From Ilyonectria destructans (Eukaryota > Ascomycota > Sordariomycetes > Hypocreales > Nectriaceae): a stretch of 64,000 bases of DNA. The notes under the pieces are model-generated. The model ran no database searches and was not told the DNA's origin. It saw nothing but the letters and a program-made list of their open reading frames with translations. How positions within the stretch are numbered: position 1 is the first letter of the stretch; each line of letters opens with the position of its first letter. A program made the position numbers and the translations under genes. This document shows, one piece after another, positions 19,430 to 30,835 of the stretch. Location: assembly GCA_020740775.1 (NCBI GenBank), contig JAHEWK010000032.1, positions 372,001-436,000 of the forward strand, written 5' to 3'.

Positions 19430-20917
19430 ATGGCTTCCTTGGTAAAGCGTCTGAACTTACGCCCGGACGCGTTCTTCATTGGACTTTTAACCATTGCTGT
19501 GGTGCTGCTACTGTACCGAATATCAAAATGGAGCAAGAAAGGTTAACCAGTCCGCTCAAGCACTTACCCCTTGATCTTGTACCTTACCTTACCGATGGGC
19601 TGACCTTTATTCAGTCGATGTGGGTGATTCTGATGAGGTTTTTCGGACTCCTTCGCCGAAACCTCTTGTCGATTTCGACCTGGACGCCACTAAGCCTCAA
19701 CTATATCGACCATTCCGCCACGGGCAAAATTATGTCACAATGGGTATTCGGAAGCTGGATTGGAATAGCTGGATTGAAATGGACTCCAACTTTCTCCACT
19801 ACCACGACCTCAAAGTGTCGGAACTGGAGAAGGACCTGCCTGCCCATATCCAATACGTCGACAACGCCGTAACCCGACATGCTTGCTCTGAAACCCTAGA
19901 GGAATTAACAACTTACTTGACGACGCGCTATCCCAAACTCTTCCAGCTGAGTGACGGGCTTTTACTCAACACGCTCACTGGCGAGAAGTTCCAATATCCC
20001 CCGAGTAAGCGGTCTCGACAATGTCTGCATAATTCCGCTCCTTATTTTACTGACCCATGCTGAAAGCTACGCCTACTGAGGCATTGACAATCGCAGCCAA
20101 ATTGGTGCAAGATGATCTAGTTATTCTAGTTTTGAACGATGGTTGGTCCCAGAAAAGATTGAGGCAAATGTTTTTTGTTTGTCCACGGTCTAATTTGCAT
20201 CTGAATAGATGGACACTACCACTTCGATGCGGGTGCTGTCTGCCTTCCCGGGTTTTGGAGGCTCTGCGAGAAGTTCCGAATGTCCCTGGACACTCTCCAT
20301 ATCGAGGCAGGTGTACCTCATTATCAGGCAAAGCTTCAGAAGTCGATGAATCGCTTCTTCAGCACTATGTCTCCAAAAAAGGCAGTCGTTCGCAACAATG
20401 TAGGTCACCGCTGTGGGTGGTTACGGTTCAACAGTGCGTCGACGCTAACCTGAAGCAGTTCTTCATTCAGCTTGATGACGGTCTCCATTGGTCTCATCGG
20501 ATGGGAGATCAGAATGGTACAGAAGTTGCCTGTGAGATATTCCAATCATACGTACCCCTCTAGAGCATACGAGCTGACTTTGATTTGAAAGCTTGGGAAT
20601 TGGCCAACGCCGCTGGACTGACCATTGATGATCTCTACTTCCGATCTGAGCGGCAATCTCTACGACGACTCCCTCGTTCCAAAGCGCTCCTTTTCACCGT
20701 TCGCACGTACTTCGAGCCTATTACCGTCATTGTCAAAGAGCCCCACGTCCCAGGAAGACTAGCAGATGCGATTGAGCATTGGGATGAAGCAACCTCCACC
20801 TACAAGGGCAAAAGTCACTGGGACAACATCCTTCTCCCCTACCTACACGAGCAGGACAGGTTACAAAAAGAATCTGGACTTCTTGACAGTGCTCAAGAGG
20901 GCACCTTTCCTTTCTGA
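19430..20917 (+). CDS. HRQ-family (DUF3445) heme-dependent oxidative protein, membrane anchored
   Basis: Six exons (19430-19541, 19615-20004, 20067-20141, 20209-20399, 20456-20531, 20592-20917) keep one frame and give 389 residues. The N-terminus has one transmembrane anchor ([16 protein letters not shown], about 16-31). The rest matches the DUF3445/HRQ layout: '[11 protein letters not shown]', then 'LTTRYPKLF', 'LVQDDLVIL', 'AGVPHY' near the predicted heme-proximal region, and the C-terminal signature '[23 protein letters not shown]'. Bacterial members are heme-dependent oxidative N-demethylases; fungal members have no settled substrate. No lesions seen. It stands alone between a MITE and a permease relic. 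Confidence 0.85.
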
Positions 20918-21506
20918 TGTGGCCTTCGAAAAGGCATTGCGCCGTTGGCTGTTTTGCGATAGTCGATGTAACTTCACGCTTTTGATGCTCTTTGAACCTG
21001 GCGTGGGTACTTTAGATTAAGCAACGGAGAAGTATTTCTAGCACTAGAAGATTTGCCTGTCATCCCTTTTGATCAAATGCTACGCTCCTTGGTTCATGCT
21101 GTGCGAGTAGTCGATAGCAAAATTGGGAGGGGAATTTAGTCAAGGACAAGTTAATATGGCAAGAAGGCCCGGGATGTCACCATCCATGATGAGAAAGGAG
21201 GAATACCATCAAGGAAATTTTTGACAGCGACCAGAAACTAAAATCAAAGTTGATGCGGGAGACATTGCTCTCTTTTATCAATCTCCCACGAGTTTTACGT
21301 TGTACATGCTCTCCATTGTGTGTTGTGCAGCATGAAACAACATTTGCACATGGTGAACAGAAAGTTGTTGAGAGGGGCTAAATCTTGTGACTGAATTGAA
21401 TGGATTGAAGCTATAAAAAAAATACCCCGTACCCAGATTAACCTGCCTGTCAGCTCACAAAAATCGTAGGGGGGAGTTCCTGTCTTCGACCGTCTGTAGT
21501 CTGTCA
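20918..21506. other. Convergent intergenic region
   Basis: Probable 3' UTRs of the HRQ gene and of the permease relic. Nothing else recognised. Confidence 0.5.
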
Positions 21507-23050
21507 TTAGCAATGCGTGGTATGCCTGACGTGAAAATAATGGCACATACTATTCTTCCCCCATGCACAATAGTGCAAGGCACACAGTAGTAGCAATCCA
21601 CCAAACACGACAGGTGCATAATTCATTGATGCAGCTGTTACGGGTAAGGCGGTAGGCATACTGAAAAGAACTAGTTGGAATACGATCCAGCAAATGGCGA
21701 CACAGTTCGCCAAGGTACCCAACCCTCGGACCTAGCATCCATCGAGCTTTAGACACTTCCTTTCTGCGAAGTGACAGGCTGATGCTTATGGGAATCAGAT
21801 AGGCTGTGGCAAGGGCGATCACGCCTACTGACACGAAAGCTGTGAAAGCGCTGGTGCTACCAAGATTGATGCAGCCTAGGATCATTTGCAGCACGGTGAC
21901 AAGCACCAGGGCACTGACGGGCTGGTTAAAGACTGTTCGGGACCAGATTCTCGAGAATAGTAGCATTCCATCCCGCGATAATGCCCAAGTACATCTCGAA
22001 GCGGTGGTTGTAATGCTCAAGGAGCAGAACAGGGTTACAAGAAGGACCATGATCAGCAGCGCGAGAGTCAAGGGCTTAGAACCCGTGACGATTCCCAATA
22101 TATGCGGCAGGGCCTGACCATAAGGCGCTACAAGAACATCCTCGAGTGCTGGCAGCGTGAAGCAGATTGGAAGAACCAGGAGCAGCATCGCGACACCTCC
22201 GATCGGGACGCACAACGTTATGCCACGCGGCACCTCGATCTCCGGGCTTGAGCACTCCTCAGCCATTGACATGACCATGCCGATAGCCGAAAGCGAATAT
22301 GCTGGAGGCAAGAGTCCAATGAAGAAGGAGAAGCCTTGGCCCCAGCCAGAGATGCTGCCGTCGTAGTGCCCCAGGCCGTAGGATGCCGAATGTCTCCCGG
22401 ATTTGGCGGTGACACTCAAAGCGATGAGTATGGCAACCACCGTAATTACACTCCAAATGGCCGCCGCTGTATCAATGAAGGGTAATAGTCGATCGGACAC
22501 GATGCAGAGGAGAAGTATCAGAACACAGATACCAAAAAATATGAAAAGCGTCTGGTTTGGCGTAGCTGTCCACTCTGTATTCCACATCGAGGCCGTTGCG
22601 ACAATAAGGGAGGCAAAGCCGAAGTTTACAGACAGGGCGATTGTCCAGTTGCCAATGAGCCACACCCACCCAGTGAGGTAGGCCAGTGCATTCTGAAAGG
22701 GCTTTTCGTCCAAAAGTCGCCAAGACCAGTAGTAGACTCCCGAAGAGGTAGGGTACCGGGACGCCAGCTCTGCGAGAGACAGCCACAGTGCTTTGAAACA
22801 CGATAACCACCAAGACTCCGACAAAAAGGGCGAGTTGCCCACCGCCGTATATAGCTGATATCAATGGACCGCAGATCCCGAAAGGGACAGCAGTTATCGC
22901 AAGGGCCATGCCCAGCACGGAGATGAATGATCGGTTCTTGCGCAGCTGAGGAGTAGGCTTGAGTTGGACATCTTGGACATGACCCGTTGACGAGCTTTCG
23001 GTTTTCAGGAAATCTTTCGCTGTCGGGACGATTTTGATGTTAGAGTCCAT
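21507..23050 (-). pseudogene. APC-family amino acid/choline permease with two frameshifts
   Basis: Twelve-helix transporter of the fungal choline/GABA permease branch of the APC superfamily. The N-terminal tail (about 1-40) leads into 'FISVLGMALAITAVPFG', then 'IYGGGQLAL'. The conserved 'LAELASRYPTSSGVYYW' is in a second frame, which continues through 'MAEECSSPEIEVPRGI' and 'NQPVSALVLV' to about 21720. The last helices (NCVAICWIVF ... PVTAASMNYAPVV) are in a third frame ending at 21507. Both breaks (near 22780 and near 21712) fit one extra base each, next to runs of G or GT. No intron with good signals explains either. Without correction the gene encodes only a truncated protein; a sequencing-error origin cannot be excluded. 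Confidence 0.8.
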
Positions 23051-24730
23051 TATGCTTCGGCCTGTTGCTGTTGTCGTCGTTGTTTTCGTCGTGTAGGTGA
23101 TATAATTGGGAATGGGCCTGGTTTACGCGTCTTGCGAAGTGACTTTAATACCCATGGGACTAAGGCATGGTTAAGTGGCTCTGAGGCTGAGTATTGGGTC
23201 CTAGTCCAAATCGAGTAGTTCCATAGGACCTGCCACTCGGGTTTTGAGACGCTGAGTTAGCTGCTGAAATGGGCAGTTTTCTCGTCTAACTTGTTAGCGC
23301 GTGGGGTGGCGTAAAAATATCTCGGCCCATGTCTAATATCTTGCCGCATATTCTTTTCCGCAAGATAGTGCACACATGCATGACAGGCAGCTGACCAGGC
23401 TTGGCAGAGCATGTTCCCAGTCGTGTGTTGCCGGAACTGCCGACAACACCCGACTGGGGACATACTCATATTGTCAAGTGACCCGACCACCACCCCTACT
23501 GGATGTGAATGAAAGAGGACGGTACTGATGGAGGAGCGCGGTGCTATGGTTTGCTTTGCTCTCACCCTGCAATAGCTTGACCATGAAAACCATTGAGACT
23601 TGTTCGCTCGTCGTATTAGGGTGGAAGAGGACGGTAGTGAGCCTAAGAGCTACTCTCAAGCAAAGACAAATGGCTTTGGAGTCATGGCAGTCGGTGAGGA
23701 TTTGGCTTAATAAATTTATGCATGGCGGATAATGGAAAATCAAGCCCTGTTGCACTGAGTGTTTTAACAATACCCGGCTCAACTCTAGTGGATCAAAGCC
23801 GTCATGATGCTCGATCTTTCCAGTCCACATCGCCGTAATACACACTGATACACCCACCTTGTGTGATTGAGGTGTGTACAATCTACGACGCTACTGATGC
23901 ATCGTGATCAGGAGTCGAACGGGGAGCGAATTTCAGACAACCAGCGCTTTAATTGCGCTAGTCCTACACTTGGGTGCGATCAAAGTCAATTCCAAGTCTG
24001 AAGTTATCAAGGGCGGCCTTGGTTCATCTTGGCTCTTTTTCTTAGCGTAGGAGTTGGTAATGATTCCCCCACGCTTGACAGTCTGTTTCTTGCGCTGTTG
24101 AGATGACGAAGCGGTCGGGTCTGCGCCTTCGTGTTGCCATCGCCTCATGTATATTTTGAGGATGAGCCTCGCGGCCCTTTTCTATTCCACCACTTCGCGA
24201 AGTCAGTGCTTGATAGATCTCGTCGTTGTGACTGGATTTGGATTGAGGATGTAAACTGTTGACAGTCGAAACTGTGTTTTTTTGACCTTGTGCCGGCAAC
24301 TTGCTCACCTTGAGGGAGCAGACAGAAGTTAGATTAGTTGACAGTCGATCTGTGGCGTCAATATTGTGTACTGGGTAACATTCACCGTCTCTAAGCGGCT
24401 GCAGCAGAATCTAAGGCTGTGATGCTTACCCAACCTTGCACGAGGGCGAAGGTTCCAACCCACGGTACATTTTGGGCGCAAAAAGTCCAGGATATTACAG
24501 TCTTCATCATAGGCGAATTATCAGTGATTTCCGATGCATGCTGGTAAATCTCCGCACAGCCTCAAATACTCGATGTGGGCGTACCTGGCATGTTTGCGCA
24601 ATTAACATTAATCTCTATTTCTCAGCCTTTTCTTGGTACATTTGCAACAGCCCTAGATTTTAGCCCTCCAAAAAGGTAACACTCGGAGCGGTTCAAACAT
24701 CAGCTAGAACTGGCGCTGGAGTGACCGAAG
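23051..24730. other. Gene-free region with a hairpin and a tRNA-like fragment
   Basis: No supported gene. At 23415-23460 an imperfect inverted repeat with about 20-bp arms (CCAGTCG ... CGACTGG) could form a hairpin. On the minus strand around 23985-23900 there is tRNA-like text (TAGCGCAATT, CTGAAA, GTTCGACTCC) without complete cloverleaf pairing. Confidence 0.4.
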
Positions 24731-25241
24731 TTGAGTGTGTGCTGGGGTGGAAGGTTGTGGCTCAGGACCGGAGATATCGCCTGCGTGGATAAATACGCGC
24801 CAGGCACTAAAGTGCATCTCATTGACCGGGCAAAGGAGCTCAACAAAATCAAGGGTTTCCAAGTGGCACCAGCCGAACGAGAGGCGGTCATACTGGAGCA
24901 CAGCGATGTTGCCGACGCTGGTGTTGTCGGCGTCATCATCAACGGTCGGGAGGTCCCTCGGGCTTATGTTGTCAAGCTGAAAGGTGTCAACGCCACGGCC
25001 CAGGACATTGTGGAGTGGGTGGAAGGTCGACTTGCGAGGTACAAGTGGCTTATGGGGGGTGTGGTCTTTATCGACAGCATTCCACGACTACAGGCAAGTC
25101 CGAAACCCGGCTTACAACGTTCAATTGCTAACTGTGGAACTGAAATAGTCGGGCAAAATTCTGAGGCGGGTCTTGCGGTCGCAGGCGGAGCAAGAAGTTG
25201 GCGACAAGGTCCAGAAGCCCCTGATTGCGAAGCTCGCTTAG
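24731..25241 (+). pseudogene. C-terminal fragment of an acyl-CoA/4-coumarate-CoA ligase-type enzyme
   Basis: Only the C-terminal AMP-binding domain is present. 'LRTGDIACVD' is followed by 'RAKELNKIKGFQVAPAEREAV', 'HSDVADAGVVGV' and, after a probable intron (25096-25146, with GC instead of GT at the donor), 'SGKILRRVLRSQAEQE' with the catalytic-type Lys, ending at TAG 25239-25241. Family members are about 550 residues, so about two thirds including the ATP-binding and acyl-binding core are missing. No start codon fits. The protein end 'KPLIAKLA' resembles a peroxisomal-type C-terminus but is not a strict PTS1. It is a relic; no remainder was found upstream. Confidence 0.75.
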
Positions 25242-26495
25242 ATACTCGGTATGGATTGAGGATGTCGGACAGAGCTTTCTAAGGGTCAAACCCAGCTAGC
25301 CAGAATCATGATACGGAACCCGGTCCGCAGATGGAAGCCAGGATCCGAAATCCTGTCCGGCAGGACGGAATTCCCCGGACTTGCCTTATTCCACTGTAGC
25401 TAGAAAGGCTTAATAAGACCAGTTTGACTACCCGATAGATAGAGAAAGAGTAAGTGCTTCAATCGTCCAATCCTGCATCCCACCTTCTGTCTGATCGAGG
25501 AACCAGTCATTTCACCATGTATGTAGAGCTTTTCAGATAGTTTAAAGCCGCACATTCGATCTCCCTCATGATTGCCGTCGCTGTTTGGTGCTTGGCTGCG
25601 TCTGGCAATTTACTCATTCTATGTCCCGATCTAACCACAGTATGGCCGTAGCGAGGTTCCCGCTTCCGCACTATGATCTATTACACCTGAGCGATAAAGC
25701 CTTTGAGACTAGCTGGCCCGGTACGCTTATCCCATCCTTGCATGACGGAATCCGCCTCGAATCTATGGTTCTGTGAGACTTACTGCAAGCGTGGGGAAGG
25801 AATATATGGGGTCTTTAATCCCACGGCTTCACGGCTTCTAGTTGCTGTACTCCTTCTCGGTGTCGTACGAGCAACATCGAAAGGTTTACCTCAACTAAAC
25901 ATTTCATGGCAGTTGCTACTTGGCGGTATTGAAATGCTGCCTGTCATTGTTTTATTGAGGAATTCAACCAGGCGATGAGTGGAATAGTCTTCTGTTGGTG
26001 CCAACTCCAAGCTGAGAGAGATGATTGTCACGGGAAGCGACGCCAGGTAGTTTCTGGTGGACGTCAGAGCCTCTTGGGAAGCGAACCCGGTTGTATCATC
26101 GGCGGATACAGTTGACACAAGTGGGCGGAGATGGCAACGTCTAATAGGAAGTTGGGCTGGATTAGGACCCGTTCATATCCCGTCCTCCACTAGATGTCCG
26201 GATTTTGGTAATTGGTTTTGTATCTGAACTGAAAGACTTGAAGTGAAGGAATGAGAAATGACAAAAAAAATAGTATATCTTCTTAATTGGAGTTTTGATA
26301 AATTTGAAATGGTCGGCCTTTCTCGAGGAAGCCAAACTGCCATCATCTGCTCTCTCCTCAGTTTGTTACTTGTCCTGTTATATTGAACAGAAAAATCCGT
26401 CCTTCTCAGTTAGCCCGCTCTTGTACGTTTAATTCATCCCGAGTTGTCTGGCTCCGAACTCAGTTGCAACATGAGCTTGGTCATGTTCAAATTCC
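25242..26495. other. Gene-free region between relic and regulator
   Basis: No supported gene; it includes the probable 3' UTR of the regulator. Short frames here lack family resemblance. Confidence 0.45.
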
Positions 26496-29419
26496 TTAGA
26501 AGTGGCCTGTACCACTCACTGTGGCAACCCAATCTCTCTCTAGGTTAAACAAAGTCTCGCTCATACCGGGTAGATCGACCGGAACTATTTCCTCAACCAA
26601 CCTAGAAGCATCAAAGTCCGCCCAACTGTCCGTCTGGACAGTGGCAAAATCATCGCGCCACCAGTTTTCAGGGTTATCGATTTCTCTGGCAGCCTCCTCG
26701 ACAAGATCGGGCGCATCTGTGAGCGGAACTTTGTCAATAAATCGCATTCCCCACGCCTGCTGCCGGTTCCGACCAACGGCCTCTCCGTAGAAGACGCCTC
26801 TGTTGCATTTGAAAAGATGGGAGTTTCAGTGACGTGCTGGGGCTCCAAGGTACCACTTGGCTTTGTTCTAGAATTAGGGTCAAAAGCAGCAGCCTGGGAT
26901 ACGGGATCGCAAAGGACATCGAGCTCCTCTATCAAGACCACATTGAGTAGCTCCCTGAGGACGACAGCGCCAAGCTGTGCCATGGGAGTATTTTCCTTGA
27001 GCATGTTTTGCATCTTAATGATGCGACCGACCCCGGCCTTTGCTTCATAAGACCGCGCTGACCGAAAATCAGATGCAGCAATCGTGGCGAGGATCACACC
27101 CGCTGTCATGAGCTAGGTGGAAAATGGTGCACAAACACTCGTTCTTCCGAGCCTCACCAGAGTGTCTGGAAAGCGTTCATAGAGTCTCGAGATCCTCGAA
27201 GCTGCATGCCAGCACACGTCGGCTGAGTACTGGAACGGGTCGAAGGAACAGGGAGAGGTGTCACAACCCAGCCTGTAATTCAAGAGTGGCCGATGGACGA
27301 GGATAGTGGCGCTGTCGTACGCTATTTGCAGAGCCATCGCTTGTATCTGCAAAGTAGCCCACTCTTTTTCAATGATCCCAAAGGCTTTTGGTCCATGATT
27401 GATGCCGTGCAGTCGTATGGTCTGGGGGCAGGTAAGCTCCCACTCCTGCAGTTTCGCATCCAGGCCTCTAACAGTGTCGATCAAGTACGGTAGGTCTGCG
27501 TTAGCGGCGCATAGAACTGGATCCTGTATACCACGCCAGGAGCCGGCACGGTATATTCCAGACAGTGCTTGGTGGACTAGATCGTATAGAGCGAACTTCT
27601 TGACTTGGTAGTTAAACATGGTTGGGGGTACATCTGGGTTGAGACCATGGCTAACCCAGAGATTGTGGATCCGTTCCTGGCCCAGCAGCGAAGTTTTCGG
27701 CTGGGAAATGTTGAATATCTGATCCAAAGGGCAAGTGACGGAGATGGGTGGCGACGGATCTCGCGGGTATGAGACGTCGCAGTCCTCGAGCACTATACCA
27801 GATGGTGCGCCGCAGGCCATGGCGCCGAAGGTGTCATAAACGCGGATTGGCCACCAGATAAATTGCCGCGCGTTTGTATTGCTGTCCCAGCCCAGATAGC
27901 CTCCTCCGCTCTCGGAAGGATCATCGGATGCCTCTCGATGAAGCCTCAGCGACTGAGCGAGCTTCGTAGAGGTACCGAGAACTGACCAGACCATGTTGGG
28001 CATACTTTTATGTAAGAAGTAGATAGCTATGAGCATGCTGGTCTGGACAGACGCGATGTTGCCCTGCGATACAATGGATAGATAGTTAGACTCTAGTGTT
28101 TCCGAGAAGCCTTTCAGTAGCAAGTCAAAGCTACGTAGGTCTCCCAACGCAAGCATCTTTTCCTGCACCCGCTCTAGACTTTCTCGATCGCCCATGGCGT
28201 ACCTAGCACCGACTGTGATGATAGCTAGAATCAAAACAGCGAATGAATAGGCCTCATCCGATTGGATAGCCCCAGCGGTCCCTGAGCGCTCATTACCGGA
28301 GTGGGCGTCTTCACCCATGAAGTTCTCGTAGTATTCCAGCCAAGTTGGCATATCGAAAAGCCATGTGTACCAGTGCACGTTATCGACGTATGCCTCTATC
28401 AAAATGTCACAGGCTGCTTTGTGAGGCAAGCACCGCAAGACTTCCTCTACTCGACTTGAGCATGAGATGGTAGACGACATGGTGGGACATGGACTAGCTT
28501 TGGGAGGCCGATTCTTGCCGCCCGGCAAAACGGAGGCGTTCCAGGGCGATAGCTCCTTCTTCTGGGACGCATCGAGCACCTGAGGAAGCTAGGGGCCAGT
28601 CGATGAGCAGGGCGAGAAGCGTATGCCAACGACGGCCTATGCAGAATCCGTACCTTTTGCGTAGCACGCGTAGCACGCGTAGCAGATGTATCCCCCCAGA
28701 AGCTTTGGTCTGGACTGTGCCCGCGGCGCGATGCTGTACTGAGATGTATTCGTCGGAATATGGACCGAGACCTAGCGGTGAAGTGTTTGGTTGCCTCGTG
28801 CCCTGATGCTCCAACGCCGTCAACGCGGGAACATGGCGGGCTAGGGCGGTCGGTAATGGCGTTGGGATCATCATGGACGCCCGTCTCCTGCACAAAGATG
28901 CTAGATGACCGGGTAATAGAATCAGAATGTGCAAAGTTATGTGAATGAGCGGACGATGGGTGATGAAGAGGTGTGTGCAACCCCGTGGCCCTTGGTGCTG
29001 TTCCTTCGCCCGAGTTGACCGAAATGCAATTGTCAGCGGTGTGACGGGCGAGTCGTTGCCTGGAGTTAGATTTGTTCCGTTAGATGGCACTGAAATGGCG
29101 AAGCAACGAGACAATGGTGAATGAGACAAGACGTACCGCCCCGATGGACGCGGGAACTCCTGTTCGTGGCATACTTCGTCTGCCCGCTGGCACATTTCAC
29201 AAGGGCGATACGGGTCGCACTTGACAGCGAATTTAGTCAGCGCAATGTTTCCGAGCTCGTGTCCGAACACCAGAACAGACACGGGGATGAGATTAGGAAG
29301 GGAGGTCTCACACGCAACTTCAGGCGACGACATCGGGCGCAGGCCTGCCGGGTGCGTCGCTGATGACGCTGCGGTCGCGGATCGCGAGGGCGTTGATTCT
29401 TAAGCGCCGACGACTCCAT
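26496..29419 (-). CDS. Zn2Cys6 transcription factor with Fungal_trans domain
   Basis: Six exons (29419-29312, 29219-29137, 29059-28654, 28588-27158, 27112-26854, 26797-26496) keep one frame and give 862 residues. The first two exons encode the binuclear zinc cluster CARC-RRLKLRC-DPYRPC-EMC-QRADEVC (about 26-52); the intron falls inside it, as in many relatives. Exon 3 is a Ser/His-rich linker with an ATR-ATR-AT tandem encoded by a 9-10-bp repeat near 28664. Exon 4 carries the regulatory Fungal_trans region ('ILIEAYVDNVHWYTW', 'RQFIWWPIRVYDTF'). The 45-bp intron 27113-27157 removes an in-frame TAG. It acts in the nucleus on target promoters; targets unknown. Neighbouring permease and ligase relics could be old cluster partners, but nothing shows this. 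Confidence 0.85.
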
Positions 29420-30835
29420 GAATGGTTGTTTGTTGGTGAATCCACTCTTGATCAGCTATGACCATTTCAAGCAGAGAGATTACTTATAGCAAGGCTTGAG
29501 CGGTCGCGTGATGGAAGCTGCAGTGTCAGGGGGGGGAATACGGAGGCGAAACGCGGGGGGCAAGAGATTGAGTTCGTTCCCATCTCAACCTTACCTAATA
29601 AGGGATGGACTAGGCTCGGGGTCTCAAGGCACCTCTTATGAATATCAAACAGGTAACTTATCAAACTGTTTATCGGTTACTGCTTTTGAGAAGATACACA
29701 AGACCGTCATCAATCTGTTAGCTTGAAGTGGCAAATTGAGTGGGACGGAGCGTACAGATAATGCACGCACGGTCTTCCATGCTAACAAGTGCTACGTTCC
29801 CGCGCTTGCACGCCAATCTGACTAGCTTTGCCTCTCGGTCTCGGAATAACTAAACTGGTGTTGACCATTTGACGCTGCTGTACAACACAGGTCGGGAAGA
29901 ACGAAGTCGGCTGCTGGCAGCCCAATTCTGCAGTACGTACCCCAGAACCATGTTCCAGTGAGGCCGGGCAGTTCGGGTACAGCGAGAGATCTTGCATACA
30001 TGTCAAGGTAAAACCCGGTTAAACTAACCGAGTGGCGATCCGCATCCCCCTAGTTGAAGATCAGAGGTTCAACTAGCTCCCTTGTTTGCCTTCGACTGAT
30101 GTCAAGCACATGGGACCCGTAGCGTCCCTTCGATGAGGTTTGAGAGGGAAGCTCAACGAATCTAAGTGCGACCACAGCCCGATTCACCAGAGGGGTGCTT
30201 CAAACACACATTCAACATTGCATGTAGCATCGATCGCTCTGGCGTACGTGGAATCAGCGCTGCTCCATCAATAGGATATCAGGCGGATATCGCAGGGGCT
30301 TTTGGGTGCGTGATCGGCAGATGACCCCGCAGATGACAGCGCAGCCCGTAATATCCCGGATTTCCTGGTGATATCAGAAACGCGACGCCGGCGCTCGACG
30401 GCTGCGAATTGCGGCACGATAAAAATTGTACCTACGCGAAGACCTGCTTCTGGCGATTCATTTGATCTATCTTGTGTATCGGTAGCCTGCGCGGCTGTGA
30501 AGTTGTGTCCGGAAACGTGAATTGGGTCGGATTTTTGGGCGGTCTCCAGCGTATCGTTCAGCGCACTGCCGCCATATCTCCACTAAAACTCCACTAAAAC
30601 AGTCGACTATTTCCAATTCTTCTCGTTACTGTAACAGCCTCTGGGAACGCTATCAATACAGACTCATCGTGGGCTTAATTGTTTAACATTACGAACACAA
30701 CGATACCATCGTTTTACTCGTCAGAGCGAGGCGAACAAGATGGCATTAGTTTGGTCACGATTAGATGGCTAAATCTGACTTAGATTGCTCAGGGGTAACC
30801 TAGGCCATAGAGGCTCGGGTGATCTGAACCAGGAG
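29420..30835. other. Gene-free region between regulator and Crypton
   Basis: Probable promoter of the regulator near 29420-29520. No supported gene, RNA or repeat elsewhere. Confidence 0.45.

Noticed and set aside
22790..22835. An intron explaining the first permease frameshift
   Set aside because: A GTGGTT...CGCAG segment exists but would remove conserved transmembrane residues.
27113..27115. In-frame TAG in the Zn2Cys6 regulator
   Set aside because: A 45-bp intron with GTGAGG donor and CCTAG acceptor (27113-27157) removes it and keeps frame, so I do not count it as a lesion.
28494..29333. Continuous 279-residue frame over the regulator start
   Set aside because: It reads through two introns; only the zinc-cluster exon in it is coding.
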